Shown piece after piece: positions 22,701 to 32,500 of a stretch of DNA of 64,000 bases. Numbering within the stretch: the first letter of the stretch is position 1; each line of letters starts with the position of its first letter. Origin of the DNA: Oegoconia quadripuncta. Taxonomy: Eukaryota > Arthropoda > Insecta > Lepidoptera > Autostichidae. The notes under the pieces were generated by a model. The model was not told where the DNA came from, made no database searches, and saw only the letters and a list, made by a program, of their open reading frames with translations. The stretch lies in the NCBI GenBank assembly GCA_949316235.1, contig OX438744.1, forward strand, positions 3,286,001 through 3,350,000, in the 5' to 3' direction. The translations under genes and the position numbers were made by a program.

Positions 22701-25018
22701 TCACTTTGTTGCCTGCCTGTCTGTATGTCAAAGCCATTTTTCTCTGAAAATGGCTAAAGGTATCATCACATTGAAATTAATATATAATTCTAAGGTATAC
22801 TAACTTAAATTTATTTATACCTATATCCATTATACATTTCTATGTTTATTTATGTACCTACTTATTATTATGTAATATTTATTTATATTTTACTTTTTAT
22901 TTGTGTGCTCTCTATCTTTCCCTTCATTGTTGTCATTGTTGTATGTTGAGTTTACTGGAAGATATGAAATCCGCAGGGACTCTCTCGAACTTGACCATAT
23001 TTTCTTATGTTTGGGGAAGACAGATGGTGACTTTTCAAGACCACTATCTAGTACACAAATAAATCAAGTGAGTCGTTTACTGGTATGCCTACATACCAGT
23101 GGGACGATAAAAGTTTTTTTTTTCTAATTTTCATTTAGGGACTTTTATACAAAGGGTATATGCCAGTCCCATCGTACCTCTTACTGACTTAATCTATTTA
23201 AATCTAATTCTAGCGGGACACCGATGACTTCACAAAGGCAAATAGACTCCGGGCAGCATTAGATTTCGGATGAGCTAGGATCTCATGGAATATTCCCCCA
23301 TCTAGTCTATTTAGCCTCTGTTCCATCATCACGATAAAAGTTAAATATGTATACAACACCATATACCTAACGGTATTTTTGGTACATAGAGTATATATTT
23401 ATGTACATCTAGTATTATTGAAGATCCATCACTTTGTTTCATATATCTATACATAAAAAATTACCACCACTGTTTGGTATTGTTTTGTGTAACTAAGGAG
23501 AATGCTAGTACACTAGGTGCTAAAGGATTATTTTTCTTAGATACATGTGACATCCACTGCTACTAAACAGTGTACAGATTGAAGACACCTCTTTGGCCTT
23601 CCTGCAGTTAACTGCTGGATGTATAGGCCTAATCCAAGCAAGAACAAAGTAAGGCCTATTGGCCATGGTATCTGGACCAATTTCAACAGACCTACATTCC
23701 ATTTATCTATCTGGGAAATTAAAAGGCTGCATTAACATTAATTATTTTAGGGATTTAGATGAAATATTTCAATCTCTATAAAGAATTCTGGGCCCCCATA
23801 ACATTTCCTAGGGTTATCTGGGGCCTGAGATAAACTTCCCAAATCCTAGTTTATTATTTTAAGGTAGATTATAGTATAGAGAAGGAAGGTATCTCTTTTC
23901 ATAGGAAGAACTCTTTAAATATTATCTGGTACTGGTACAAAATGTAAATATTCCAAAACTCTGTAAGTATTACAGCACTAAATGTGAAAGTATGAGCAGA
24001 ATCATGTGTAACTATTTTTAGAATCAATTTACAGTTGATGCTTGCTGAACAATTATTTATTGCAAAAATGGAAAATAATAAATAAGAATGTCATTTAATA
24101 AACTAGTAAGCATAAGTAGTACAGTAAGTGATTACTGAGGCTTTTTTGATTAATTTTAGATATTGATTAATGTCTAAAGGGGGACAAAAAAATAAAATAA
24201 GGTTTTTGGAACCCTGAAATGCAAATAATATACCATAACATACAATCCTAGAAATCACATATGTTATTAAAAATTAGAAGATGACTTTATATTTCCACCA
24301 ATTGCACAAGTACTACATAATTACATAGCATTACTACATAAATTATGAAACAAAAAAATATGAAAGTAGGTATGTCTAATCTTAATAACAAAAGGAGTTT
24401 TATTGATAAAATTTGTTGAGCAATAATATTAATTTAGCTAAACATTGCCTCAACTTCATAATGTCTTTTAAATGCTCTTTAACTTTAAACATAAATGCCT
24501 CTAACATTCATACAACTTATTGAAAAGTTAATTTGAGTATTAATTTTGAAAAGGTATTACATAAAATGTACTATAAAATGGCTACTCTTTTTCCTTGAGA
24601 AAAAGATGACTCAAGCAAAAATAGGCCATATGGAAAGATTTTAATTTACCTATTGAATATTGAATGTTCATTTAATAAGTATATTGAAGTCGTAAACGTA
24701 ACGCATTTAAACTAGTGTCCTTTGAAACAGATATAAAATTATGTAGTTACCACCTAATAGTTAAGGAAATAGAAATAATGAATACTGAAATTTTTAATTT
24801 ACCTAATCATGATAAATGAAAAATGTTTCAAACTCATAATGATTAAAGTAAACAATGTTTATAATAATTATTGTAATTTGATAAAAGAATGCAACAAGTA
24901 TTTTCATAAGATATTTTAGTAGACAGAAATAATATTTGCAACTTACATGAGAAAACAATTCTTCGGGAACAGCTGTACTTTTACTTGTTTCCAAATAGTC
25001 GTTCCAATCGAACTCCAT
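4157..25018 (-). CDS. Sfmbt: Sfmbt (Scm-like with four MBT domains), 8 coding exons, 867 aa
   Basis: This is a Polycomb-group chromatin protein; in flies it is the PhoRC partner of Pho. Coding exons on the minus strand are 25018-24947, 17750-17340, 14577-14455, 11071-10943, 9898-9631, 8935-8350, 5975-5800 and 4995-4157. All have GT-AG borders and phases close to 867 codons plus TGA. Residues 8-24 give the N-terminal W-x-D-Y-L-E signature. MBT1 spans about 25-125, MBT2 about 130-235 (over exons 2-4), MBT3 about 246-334, and MBT4 about 335-440, opening with FDWDEYL. A SLED-like region spans about 455-585 ([10 protein letters not shown]; the Cys-rich [10 protein letters not shown]...CPSLFGP). 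A basic linker with GRPKG follows, then a Ser/acidic linker, then SAM at about 790-860 ([17 protein letters not shown]). Length and order match vertebrate SFMBT1 closely. An in-frame TAA lies 9 nt upstream of the ATG. The N-terminal FCS zinc finger known from fly Sfmbt is not seen. Introns are full of SINEs and MITEs. Confidence 0.95.
5395..5755. repeat. Degenerate minisatellite in the last Sfmbt intron
   Basis: About a dozen irregular repeats of a unit like GGGAAGTGGTCATATCGGGAGTGAACTTTT, with swaps such as GATTATGTCGG and GGCAGTGGTCTTATC. It ends about 45 bp from the 3' edge of exon 7 (5800). Confidence 0.8.
6188..6427 (+). mobile_element. SINE family A, 5'-truncated
   Basis: Starts at GGTTGGTGGTAGGGCA without the tRNA-like head and ends in an A-rich tail. 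Confidence 0.85.
7050..7205 (+). mobile_element. Dispersed retroelement fragment (family F)
   Basis: Contains GTGGGTGTCGTAAAAGGCGA and AACGGCGATGGGCTCAACCC. A related segment occurs on the minus strand at 20475-20610. The class is not certain; probably the 3' part of a non-LTR element. Confidence 0.45.
7895..8140 (-). mobile_element. SINE family B, full length
   Basis: Tail (GCGCCATCTACTTCC), body and tRNA-like head (GGGATTCGAACCCGCGACC ... ACCACTATACCAAA) all present. Confidence 0.85.
9396..9545 (+). mobile_element. Dispersed repeat family I, internally deleted
   Basis: Begins ATATTGGGTCTTTACCTATG and jumps to the segment shared with 12010-12130 (GCACAGCTCTTTTCATGTG). Lies in Sfmbt intron 5. 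Confidence 0.55.
9899..10942. other. Sfmbt intron 4: no feature seen
   Basis: AT-rich intronic DNA between exons 5 and 4. It holds a short local repeat (AAGTGTACAGCTATTATA, near 9985 and 10012) and nothing else recognised. Confidence 0.45.
11211..11434 (+). mobile_element. SINE family A, truncated with small deletion
   Basis: Lacks the tRNA head and about 15 nt of the ATTTTAAATGTCCG segment; A-rich tail present. Confidence 0.85.
11852..12275. mobile_element. Family I element with inverted ends
   Basis: The left end (TTAGGTCCTCACCTATGAAA) and the right end (TTTCATAGGTAAAGACCCAA) are inverted copies flanked by TA. That pattern suggests a mariner-like non-autonomous transposon; the superfamily is inference. 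There is no transposase frame. Confidence 0.55.
12324..12587. repeat. 132-bp tandem duplication
   Basis: Two adjacent copies (12324-12455 and 12456-12587) starting TACGCTTTATTGTTTAAATA, almost identical (one A/G difference seen near the end). Includes the dispersed retro-segment TTAGGCGGCCTTATCG. Confidence 0.85.
13169..13501. mobile_element. MITE family D, complete, TAA target duplication
   Basis: The terminal inverted repeat GGCCCGTATTAATAAA at the left is matched by TTTATTAATACGGGCC at the right, and TAA lies directly outside both ends. The body contains many CTCAAG motifs and an internal palindrome TTCGCCGCTGAGGCGAA. The 3-bp TAA duplication suggests PIF/Harbinger-type mobilisation (inference). 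Confidence 0.75.
13667..13696. repeat. Poly(A) run
   Basis: About 27 uninterrupted A residues, probably the tail of a decayed retroposon. Confidence 0.8.
13955..14262 (-). mobile_element. SINE family A, near full length
   Basis: Minus-strand copy with a T-run at its left end and the tRNA-like head (GGGATTGAACCC, GAGCCACGGAGG) at the right, less than 200 bp from Sfmbt exon 3. Confidence 0.85.
14590..14840. repeat. GC-rich block beside Sfmbt exon 3
   Basis: About 250 bp distinctly richer in G+C than its surroundings, directly upstream of the exon 3 acceptor on the minus strand. Looks like the end of an unidentified mobile element; no frame is convincing. Confidence 0.35.
15226..15440 (+). mobile_element. 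Dispersed SINE-like family K
   Basis: Shares ACGGTGAAGGAAAACATCGT, GCATGTGAAGTCCC and GGCCAGCGTGATGGACTATGG with 37775-38025. This is a common lepidopteran repeat text. Confidence 0.65.
15981..16366 (-). mobile_element. SINE family A with replaced centre
   Basis: Both ends fit family A on the minus strand. About 90 unrelated bases (16113-16203) stand in place of the usual ATCTCTGACAACCGG segment. Confidence 0.8.
16677..16850. repeat. GT / GTCT microsatellite
   Basis: (TG)n passing into repeated TGTGTGTGTCTGTC units, about 170 bp. Frames through it translate to Val-Cys or His-Thr repeats and are not genes. Confidence 0.95.
17895..17960 (+). repeat. Short retroelement tail segment
   Basis: ATTAGGCGGCCTTATCACTA followed by AGCGATCTCTTGCAGGC, a dispersed 3'-end text also present at 12385 and 12517. 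Confidence 0.45.
18049..18365 (+). mobile_element. SINE family A, full length
   Basis: Complete from CCGTGGCTCAATGTAAACAA through the B box GGTTCGATCCCC to the A tail. Confidence 0.88.
18700..18975 (+). mobile_element. SINE family B, full length
   Basis: Head TTTGGTGTAGTGGTTATAGC, B box GATTCGAATCTCG (decayed), tail GATGGCGCTGTGTGTATG then (TTTA)n. Confidence 0.85.
19406..19548. mobile_element. MITE family G
   Basis: About 140 bp with terminal inverted repeats GGTGTCGATTCGGATGTAC / GTACATCCGAATCGACACC. The interior is AAACTAAAACTAGTTTTGGA and its partial complement. No coding capacity. Confidence 0.82.
20020..20262 (+). mobile_element. A-tailed dispersed repeat (family E)
   Basis: Contains ACATAACGCCAAGGCCTTTA, GGGTGTCCATGGGCGGCGGT and CATCAGGTGACCCGCATGCT then an A-rich end. 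Widespread lepidopteran repeat text. Confidence 0.55.
20266..20468 (-). mobile_element. Helitron-like terminal segment
   Basis: On the minus strand it ends with a GC-rich pairing region (GCCGCGGGCGG) and CTAG. It includes TTTGATGAAATCTGGTATAT, as does the plus-strand copy at 36884-37104. The class is inferred from the CTAG terminus and hairpin. Confidence 0.45.
20475..20610 (-). mobile_element. Dispersed retroelement fragment (family F)
   Basis: Reverse-oriented relative of 7050-7205 (GTCGCCTTTTACGACACCCA). Confidence 0.45.
20745..21014. repeat. 85-bp direct duplication
   Basis: The segment GACGAGTGAAGCTCGG ... GTAGCAGAAGGCT occurs at about 20742-20829 and 20929-21014 with a few differences. 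It is next to, and probably part of, the 3' region of the minus-strand retrotransposon fragment at 21050-21960. Confidence 0.75.
21050..21960 (-). pseudogene. Non-LTR retrotransposon (R1/jockey-like) ORF2 C-terminal remnant
   Basis: Three minus-strand frames can be read in order with frameshifts and stops between them. They include [20 protein letters not shown], then [20 protein letters not shown] and [20 protein letters not shown], then a final part with [14 protein letters not shown]. This resembles the post-reverse-transcriptase region of R1/jockey-clade ORF2 proteins, but clade assignment by eye is tentative. It is disrupted and inactive, and lies in Sfmbt intron 1. Confidence 0.6.
21961..24946. 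other. Sfmbt intron 1, distal part: nothing recognised
   Basis: AT-rich DNA with no coding exon or clear repeat family. The only features are a T-run at about 23115 and general A/T-rich stretches. Confidence 0.45.
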
Positions 25019-26054
25019 GATTTCTAATTATATTCGATCTCATGAAATTAAAACATAATTTTCACTAAACAAAATTACCTGAACGGCCGAACTTGGTACA
25101 AATATTTCAATGACGAAAATTAAAATTACCTATCTATCAGCTATCACCTATTTCGTTTCACATTCAAGAAAATTGTATTTTTGTCTCTGTCAAAACTGAG
25201 AAAGTTCTCGGTTCTACGCAAAATATAAATTAAATTTGAAATAACGTTAACCTGTAAAATACAATAACTATTAAATATTTCATCTTATCTTTATCAATAT
25301 CATTTAGGTAATTTTACATAACATTATATAACAATTAAGCGATTCTTTCCAACACGAACTTGAAACTTTTTGTTTGTTTGAAATATCAAGGCCGTTGTGT
25401 AATACATTATTTTGTAGTAACGGAACGTTAAAGGCACGTTCGAATCATAAATACCAATTTCAAAGGGTAGGTACCTCCGCAACCATTCTCAAAATCACAA
25501 AAAAAAAGGATTTAGCTGTCAACATGGACTCTTGCCTGGACCAATCAATATAAGAATTAGTGGATCGTCTTATAAATGATTGGTCAGAATGTTCATCTCA
25601 CTAATTTAATCTCCGTTCACTTTGCGACAGGTTTCGAATGTACCTGTCTATCGTACGTCACACCATCCGTGACCAGAGTTGCCAGATTCGGCGATTTGTC
25701 GCCTTTTAGACAAGTTCCGAAAGTCTACTACTACTTAGTAGACAACTAACCGTAGACTATCTCAGAAATAATTTTGGACGACTTTAATCAACTTTGTGAT
25801 AGTAATTAAGTGAGGGGTTAAATAGGGTAACAGTAATTTGTAGTTATTTTCAACACTCCACACATTTCCTGTGCTTCACAGGTATCGAGCAAGGTAAAAA
25901 ATATGTGTGTGACGGAGTAAAATTTTGCGAGTTAAAATTATTTTTTTTAACGTCCTTCCGCATTGTCGAAACTTGCTTTTGTTTTATCGTGTTTTAAAAA
26001 ATATTTAGGCGAGTACAGATGGGTAAACTAGGGAAATTATTTTTAATTTTTTAA

Positions 26055-26628
26055 TTTCGGACACTTACACCCATCAGCTACTTCCAAACTCCGCAAAGCT
26101 TATTCTATGGATTCTAGATAACGGATAAACATATAAATATGTATAAAGGGTGAATTTGAATTCGTGTAATTGCCCTTAAATGGGGAATCCACTCTTGATG
26201 ACGAACAACTTTCCCCAAAAAAACTTTCGATTACCCATACAAAGTAAACCATTTTGAAACCACCCTTAGTATGGGATTACCTACAACTATTTTGGGCTGG
26301 TGACTCCATTTCTTATTACAAATAACTTTCCACTAGGAACCATAGCCGAATTTAGCTGAAAATTGTGTGACTTCCATACTAAAGGTGGTTTCAGAATGAT
26401 TTACTTTGTATGGGTAACCGAACATTTTTTGATCGAATTCGACTATGGTTCCTTGGGGAAAGTTGTTCGTAATCAGGAGTGGTATCACCAGTAAAAATCT
26501 GTCTAAACATCCTTGACTCGGGAATATAATGTTCGTATTCATCATACTAACATTTACCTCTCGCGGGATTCGAACCCGCAATCGTTAGTTTCGCTGATAG
26601 GGTCACTATCCACTACACCAATCGGTCG
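26055..26628 (-). mobile_element. SINE family C, split by an inserted element
   Basis: The left part (CGGACACTTACACCCATC ... GATAACGGATAAACATATAA) and the right part (AACATCCTTGACTCGGGAAT ... ACACCAATCGGTCGT) together equal the intact copy at 48756-48975. They are separated by the fold-back element. Confidence 0.75.
26149..26495. mobile_element. Long fold-back (inverted-repeat) element
   Basis: Two arms of roughly 120 bp are inverted copies. The left arm has GACGAACAACTTTCCCCAA and ACCCATACAAAGTAAACCAT, and the right arm has the reverse of both with a short internal insertion. A third partial copy of one module (AATAACTTTCC...GAACCATAGCCGAATTT) lies between them. No coding frame. Confidence 0.7.
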
Positions 26629-27303
26629 TATTACAACAAATAAAATAAATATTGTAATTTTATTGTTGCTTTATTTGTCAATAATAACTGTTGTTATTCT
26701 TATGTAAGTAATTACAATTAGTATTATTAAAGAATAGACTTTTTGTGTGATGAAAAATTTTCACAATTTGCATGCAGGTAGAATATACTGTCATCTTTTA
26801 AACTTTACCACCGTGTAAGTACTGGAATACTGATAAATAAATGCTACGATTTGATTTTAAAGCAAGCTTACAAAATTTTTATCTGATATAAATCATACGA
26901 GCGAGGCCGCGGATAAAAGCTAGAAAAAATACATTATAATACGAGAAATAAACGGAGACCTTTTTAGGCAACTTTGAAAAAATAAAGCATTTCAGAGCTA
27001 TTTGACAGTGTCAAGTTGACACTATTTTTGGCGACTTGGATTGGTCCGGACCTGGCAACATTGTCCGTCAGTTCTTTGTGATCAGCTTACGAAACGTCAA
27101 TCAGTACGTCCTACCATTTTTGTTATCTTTTAACTATCAAACAATAAAATCAGCACAGCGTTCCATATGGTATAATAATTCAGTATAGTGGTGTACAAAA
27201 ACACATTTCAATGTGTGTTGTGTTAAAAGGACAGTGTGTTTGCGGAATCATTATGTGATTACTTTCTCTTTTGTGCCCGACTGATTTTGTTGCGACATCG
27301 AAA

Positions 27304-29556
27304 ATGAATCGCTATATACGCTCTACAAAAGACATTGTTTTTATTACACAAGCATCAAATAGCTCCAATAATCCTGACGATGAGGGCTGCATGCTTGTGA
27401 ACCCTTCCCAGAATGTGATAATTACAGGAGCATACAATGGTATTCCTCAGACTTTGATCCTTAACTTGATAGCTTGGTCATGTTTATTAGTGTTGTTCAC
27501 TGTGCTCCGGCGCACTGCGTGGAACTATGGACGGATGGCGCTGGTACAACGATCAAAAAGCCGCTGGACAAGCTTATTCTACCGGGGCGGGGATGGAGAC
27601 GCGCTTGTAGACCGAAGAAGAAGCAATGATGAGTCCATGAACATTGATGAAGGATTCTTCACGTGGTTGCCAGCAGTCTTTCGACTGACCCGTGAGCAAA
27701 TATTGGCCAAATGCGGTCCAGATGCAGTACATTATTTGTCTTTCCAGAGACATGCAATTACTCTAATGTTTATTATCACCTTAGTGTCGATTGGAATCAT
27801 CTTGCCAATCAATTTTCAAGGCACTATGTTAAATGTTGATGCAAGCACATTTAGTAGAACTACACTATCTAATTTGAATGGACGTTCTTATTGGCTATGG
27901 GTGCATACTTTACTGAGTATTTCTTTCTTGCCTGTATCAGTTTTGATTATGAGAAGGTGCACCGGCCGTAAACCTGTGCCCACGTCACTAACTGGCACAA
28001 TTATGATAAGCAATATATCTAGAGCCGATAGAAATGAATCAACAATTAGAGCATACTTTGCTCACAACTTCCCTCACATACCAATTGTTGATCTGCGCCT
28101 TGCATACAACATTAACCAGTTAAATGATGTGCATGAGAAAAAGGAAATGGTAACCGAAGCTCTGGTTTACACGGACACATACTTCAGGAAAACAGGAAAA
28201 CGCATTACAGTTAAAACAAAATGTTGTGGACCGGAAGTGGATGCTTTGGACTTCTACACAAATGAAGAGAAGAAACTGAAGGATGAAGCTAAGAGGTGTC
28301 GTGCTATTGTACTTAATGATCCCCTGGGTATTGCCTTCTTAACTTTACCATCTTATCAATTAGCGGAGCATGTTATTAACCATTTCAGTTTGCACCGTGG
28401 ATGGGTCTTGTCCCATGCCACTAATCCGTCTGATATAATTTGGGAGAATTTAAGTGTACAACCTGGTGTTTGGTACATCAAAGCTATTGTCATCAATTTC
28501 TTTCTGTTCATTGTTTTGTTCTTTCTTACCACTCCTGCCATTGTTGTGAATTTGTTCAATACTTTAGTTGCTAAACCGGAGACTCTTAGTAAAATCAGCA
28601 GTGTTATTTTTGAGTTCCTTCCAACATTGCTTCTCTGGACTATGGCTGCTGTAATGCCTGCTATAGTTTCGTTCTCTGATAAATTTCTGTCCCATTGGAC
28701 GAAGTCACAGCAGAATTATTCGATTATGGCCAAAACTGTGTCATTCTTGCTCCTCATGACCTTAATATTGCCGTCATTAGGGCTCGCTAGCGCGGAGGCA
28801 TTTATCACGTGGACATTACATCACGAGAATGACACGATGCGCTGGGACTGCGTATTTCTTCCCGACAAGGGCGCATTCTTCGTCAACTACGTAATAACTT
28901 CAGGGTTCATCGGTACCGCGTTGGAGCTGATACGGTTTCCGGAACTATTTCTTTATGTTTGGTATTTGCTTCAGTCGAAATCGAAAGCGGAAAAGAGTTA
29001 CGTCAAGAAAGCTATTCTTTACGAATTTCCTTTCGGAGTACATTACGCTTGGAGTATTGCGATTTTCTCTATAACAATGGTTTATAGTCTCGCGTGTCCC
29101 TTGATTTCGCCCTTTGGCCTAATATATCTCATGTTCAAGCATATTGGAGACAAACACAATTTATATTTCGCTTACGGGCCGAGTGATATGAGCGGGGTTG
29201 GTGGCGGAAGGATACACGCGACAGCTGTGAGGCTGATTCGCGTATCTGTGTTGCTTCTGTTAGTAAACATGGCGGCGTGGGCTGGATTGCGAGCCGGTTT
29301 TGAAGCTCGGACGATAATTTTGATCATGGCGTCCATTGTCGCATTCGGCACATTCCTGCTTCTTAGTCCGTTCCCAAGTTGTACTCCGCCGGCTCCATTG
29401 CAAGAGGAATCGAACATTAGGTTCCCTGAATACGTCGCGCCAGTATTGACTAAACCAATAGAAACCCCTCCCAGCACCACTCCCACGACACCAGACTACG
29501 GCGCTTCGTCTCCCGTCACCACTCATTCCTATTCACCTGGCCCGATAAACATTTAA
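27304..29556 (+). CDS. Tmem63: TMEM63/CSC1-like (OSCA family) mechanosensitive ion channel, intronless, 750 aa
   Basis: This is a multi-pass membrane protein of the OSCA/TMEM63 family (stretch- or osmolarity-gated cation channels; plasma membrane or lysosome). The start is the ATG at 27304 (context AAAATGA). An in-frame TGA at 27256-27258 and only a TTG in between exclude a longer product. The family order is visible. TM0 is near residues 50-70, then a cytosolic link ending in a motif like FTWLPAVFRLT. TM1 and TM2 follow (FIITLVSIGIILPINF; LLSISFLPVSVLI). Next is a long RRM-like cytosolic loop with the conserved DPLGIAFLTL. DIIWENL precedes TM3, and seven further hydrophobic segments run to about residue 695. 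The Pro/Thr/Ser-rich tail is cytosolic. Length is in the usual range (about 750-830). The whole coding sequence is one exon, unlike every multi-exon neighbour. It is divergent from Sfmbt, about 2.3 kb between ATGs. Confidence 0.95.
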   Translation: MNRYIRSTKDIVFITQASNSSNNPDDEGCMLVNPSQNVIITGAYNGIPQTLILNLIAWSCLLVLFTVLRRTAWNYGRMALVQRSKSRWTSLFYRGGDGDALVDRRRSNDESMNIDEGFFTWLPAVFRLTREQILAKCGPDAVHYLSFQRHAITLMFIITLVSIGIILPINFQGTMLNVDASTFSRTTLSNLNGRSYWLWVHTLLSISFLPVSVLIMRRCTGRKPVPTSLTGTIMISNISRADRNESTIRAYFAHNFPHIPIVDLRLAYNINQLNDVHEKKEMVTEALVYTDTYFRKTGKRITVKTKCCGPEVDALDFYTNEEKKLKDEAKRCRAIVLNDPLGIAFLTLPSYQLAEHVINHFSLHRGWVLSHATNPSDIIWENLSVQPGVWYIKAIVINFFLFIVLFFLTTPAIVVNLFNTLVAKPETLSKISSVIFEFLPTLLLWTMAAVMPAIVSFSDKFLSHWTKSQQNYSIMAKTVSFLLLMTLILPSLGLASAEAFITWTLHHENDTMRWDCVFLPDKGAFFVNYVITSGFIGTALELIRFPELFLYVWYLLQSKSKAEKSYVKKAILYEFPFGVHYAWSIAIFSITMVYSLACPLISPFGLIYLMFKHIGDKHNLYFAYGPSDMSGVGGGRIHATAVRLIRVSVLLLLVNMAAWAGLRAGFEARTIILIMASIVAFGTFLLLSPFPSCTPPAPLQEESNIRFPEYVAPVLTKPIETPPSTTPTTPDYGASSPVTTHSYSPGPINI

Positions 29557-32500
29557 GGTAATAAATTAACGGATACACGTCATAACACTTAATTCGAGAT
29601 AGGTAGGTATCTCGCGATAAACCTATTGATAAACGTTAAAATTTGCGTTCCAATATCGACTAATGGAAGAAGGACTTGACTTAGGATTTTTATTGAAATG
29701 TAAATATGTACTACTAGTGCAATATTTTTATAACACGTACTATAATAACTTAAGATAGCGGTAGATGTTTAGGATCTTTTGTGCCGATCTGTATGGACGA
29801 TACAAATTCTTCTTGCAATAATAAATATCTAATGCAAGCTCCCTTGAGGCAGTATTCAAAGTGATATCATTGGTTCCGTTATTAATACTTCGGCGCTTAC
29901 CTTGAGTGATTCATAATCGGATGGTATTTGTTTACGAAGTATATAATTGTGGACAAACCGGTAGTCGTTAAACTCGATATAATATAGTTTACTTTAGGAT
30001 TTCTGAGGTGGGGTCTGCTTCGTGTCGCGTAATATGTTCAGATTCAATCTTTAACGAACTTCAGTCCCGCACACAAGATTTCAGACATCACCTGCCTTAT
30101 TCCTTGTGATTTTTAATGGCTGTTTATTTTTTTTATTGCCTTAATTGATAGTAACTTATTAGTTGATAGCATACGCGTATTATTTGTATTGTAGATAATG
30201 TACCATAATAAAATAATAAATGAACATTATATACGCGATCTTTCTGTTCTGAAATATTTGCGTCGATTACAACGAGACTTTAGTGATACCTCCATAAATA
30301 GGTATATACGATTTAGCCAAGTTACTGGTGAAGAACAAAAGTCTCTCCTAGCCTCTATCAAAGACATTTCTATATTACACGTATCAATGCCGACAAGCTG
30401 AATAAACTTCGGAATGCGAAGCATAAGCACACATGGCGCGAACGCGAGAAAGCATCGTATATAAACAATCATACAGTACAAACACACTTGCTTTGAGAAA
30501 TCCAAAAATTTTTATTTTAAAATCTTGTGAAGTTGTCAGTGCACCTCACAGCAAGGTTATCGCGGCGATAATGGGAGATAATTTGATTTTCGTTGAAACA
30601 GACAAGAAATTAGATCACCCAGCCTGTGATGGCTACACATAGTTCAATGTACTATTCTATAATGAATAATTATTTATTATTGACTTTGTAATTATAGACA
30701 ATGTCGCTGGGTTATAATTTTTGAACAGAATGTTTACCGTAACATTTATATACGACGTTTCAATTGTCTATATAGTTACCGATGTTATAGCTGGCGGCGG
30801 CAGGGCAATGGTCTCAGGCACCTGGAACACACTTGATTACCGTTTTGGTGAATTCAAATAAATTAAAGACATGGCCTAAGTAAATTTTTATTACTCTTGG
30901 CACCTTTTCAACTAGTTCAAAGCTTTCCGGGGGGACAGTTTGTCTTCACTGGTTCTTCTTCAATTTAAGAGCTATGCTATACTGGTTAGTCGAGAGAAAA
31001 TCGAGAGCTACAAACTCTTTTACAAAACCATTAGGTAAATTATAACCCTCTCCGAATCCGTTATCCGTACACACATCCATAGCGATGACTCGTCATATCA
31101 TATTATACTTATCTACCAATATCAATCCCAGTGTAAGAAAGAAGCAACTTAGAACTCTACATGATTTTAGTCGGTTTCAAACATAATTCCTGCGTAAACA
31201 CGTGCCTGCCGTCTTTTATGGCGTCTCGCCGATGAACACGATGACGCGAAAATCTAAATTGGTCCCAACTGGCAGAATGTGATATTCCATAACCAATTCC
31301 AAAGCAGGGCCAAATAAATCGGTAATTTAATTTTATCGAATATTTTTAAACGTTTTTGTTTGTTCTTTTGTTCTTTGATGCAGTTCGATAGGTAAATAAA
31401 CATCTAGACGATAAAAGAAATTACAAAGTTAGATATACATAATATCTACTCGAACCTATATACATTATATTACTGCAGTGGTAAAATTTTAGTACGTTCA
31501 TGGATAAACAAAGGGAACCCAACGTTACGCGGGTTCTTAATTTTGTTAAACCTCAATTATACCTCAACAACTATCCGGTCATTGAGAACAATGTTATTCA
31601 GTTAGAAAGGCAAGTCTGTGAATTAAATTGCGCAATGGATTTGTAAAGCTAAAATTATTGGAGAAGGTCAAATTAACCTAAAAGTATCTTTTTATGTTGA
31701 CATTAAACATATTGCAGTAAATGACGCGATACCAACTAAATCCTAAAACTATTCACTAACTTATATACTTACGCGAAGCGACATTGTGATAGATATCTAG
31801 ATTAAAGGTATGTATGTATATTCTCTCCTAGTTCACGTGTTTGTAATTTGATCGTTCGAACCACAAGGGACAGCAAATTCTCGTTGTTTGGTGAATTGGA
31901 TTATCTAAATCCCCGTCCTGCAACCGATCGAGGTACGCGATGGAATAATTTGTAGGTTCATATATAACCAGTCGTCTACGCAGTTCAAATTATATTTTTT
32001 TAAATTCTTAATGTGTATCAGTATTATTCAGTATTTTTATTTTTACATCACATAATCGAAAAAATTAGAAGTCTTAAAATGGTGCGCTCTACGCTTTGTC
32101 CGCGCTCCAATCATTTTCCGCGGCATTTAGAGTAATTTGCCATGACGAAATGCACATTCATTATCCGCAGAAGGCAAGGTTCCAAGTTAGCAATCCAGTC
32201 GTCTCTACTAATAATAAACAAACATTCAGAGAAAGAACGTCAATTCGGTCAGTCATATATCATAATCGTAAATATATCAATCACATATGTGGTAAAAGCA
32301 GAAGTAAATTTTAGTTGGTTTTGTCTGTATAAAAGCCGCACACGATTAGATTGGATAGAGTTCATTTACTTTTTGCACAAAGCGTTCACTTATAATCAGT
32401 AACCTATCTATAACGATAATGACCTACATCCTACCTCTTTATTGTCTAACTCCAATGATAAATGATAATGTACTTCATCTCATCGCCAAATGTCAAACTC

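Larger units (their letters stand above)
25019..27303. other. Sfmbt-Tmem63 divergent intergenic region
   Basis: About 2.3 kb between two divergent start codons. It contains the nested SINE C / fold-back element at 26055-26628. The 270 bp before the Tmem63 ATG are presumably its promoter and 5'UTR; no motif could be assigned. Confidence 0.5.

Noticed and set aside
27271..27303. Eleven extra codons upstream of the Tmem63 ATG, starting at TTG
   Set aside because: A non-ATG start with no support. The ATG at 27304 has a good context, and an in-frame stop lies a few codons before the TTG.
30198..30642. Short open frames after Tmem63
   Set aside because: Under 95 codons, AT-rich, no splice context and no recognisable similarity.
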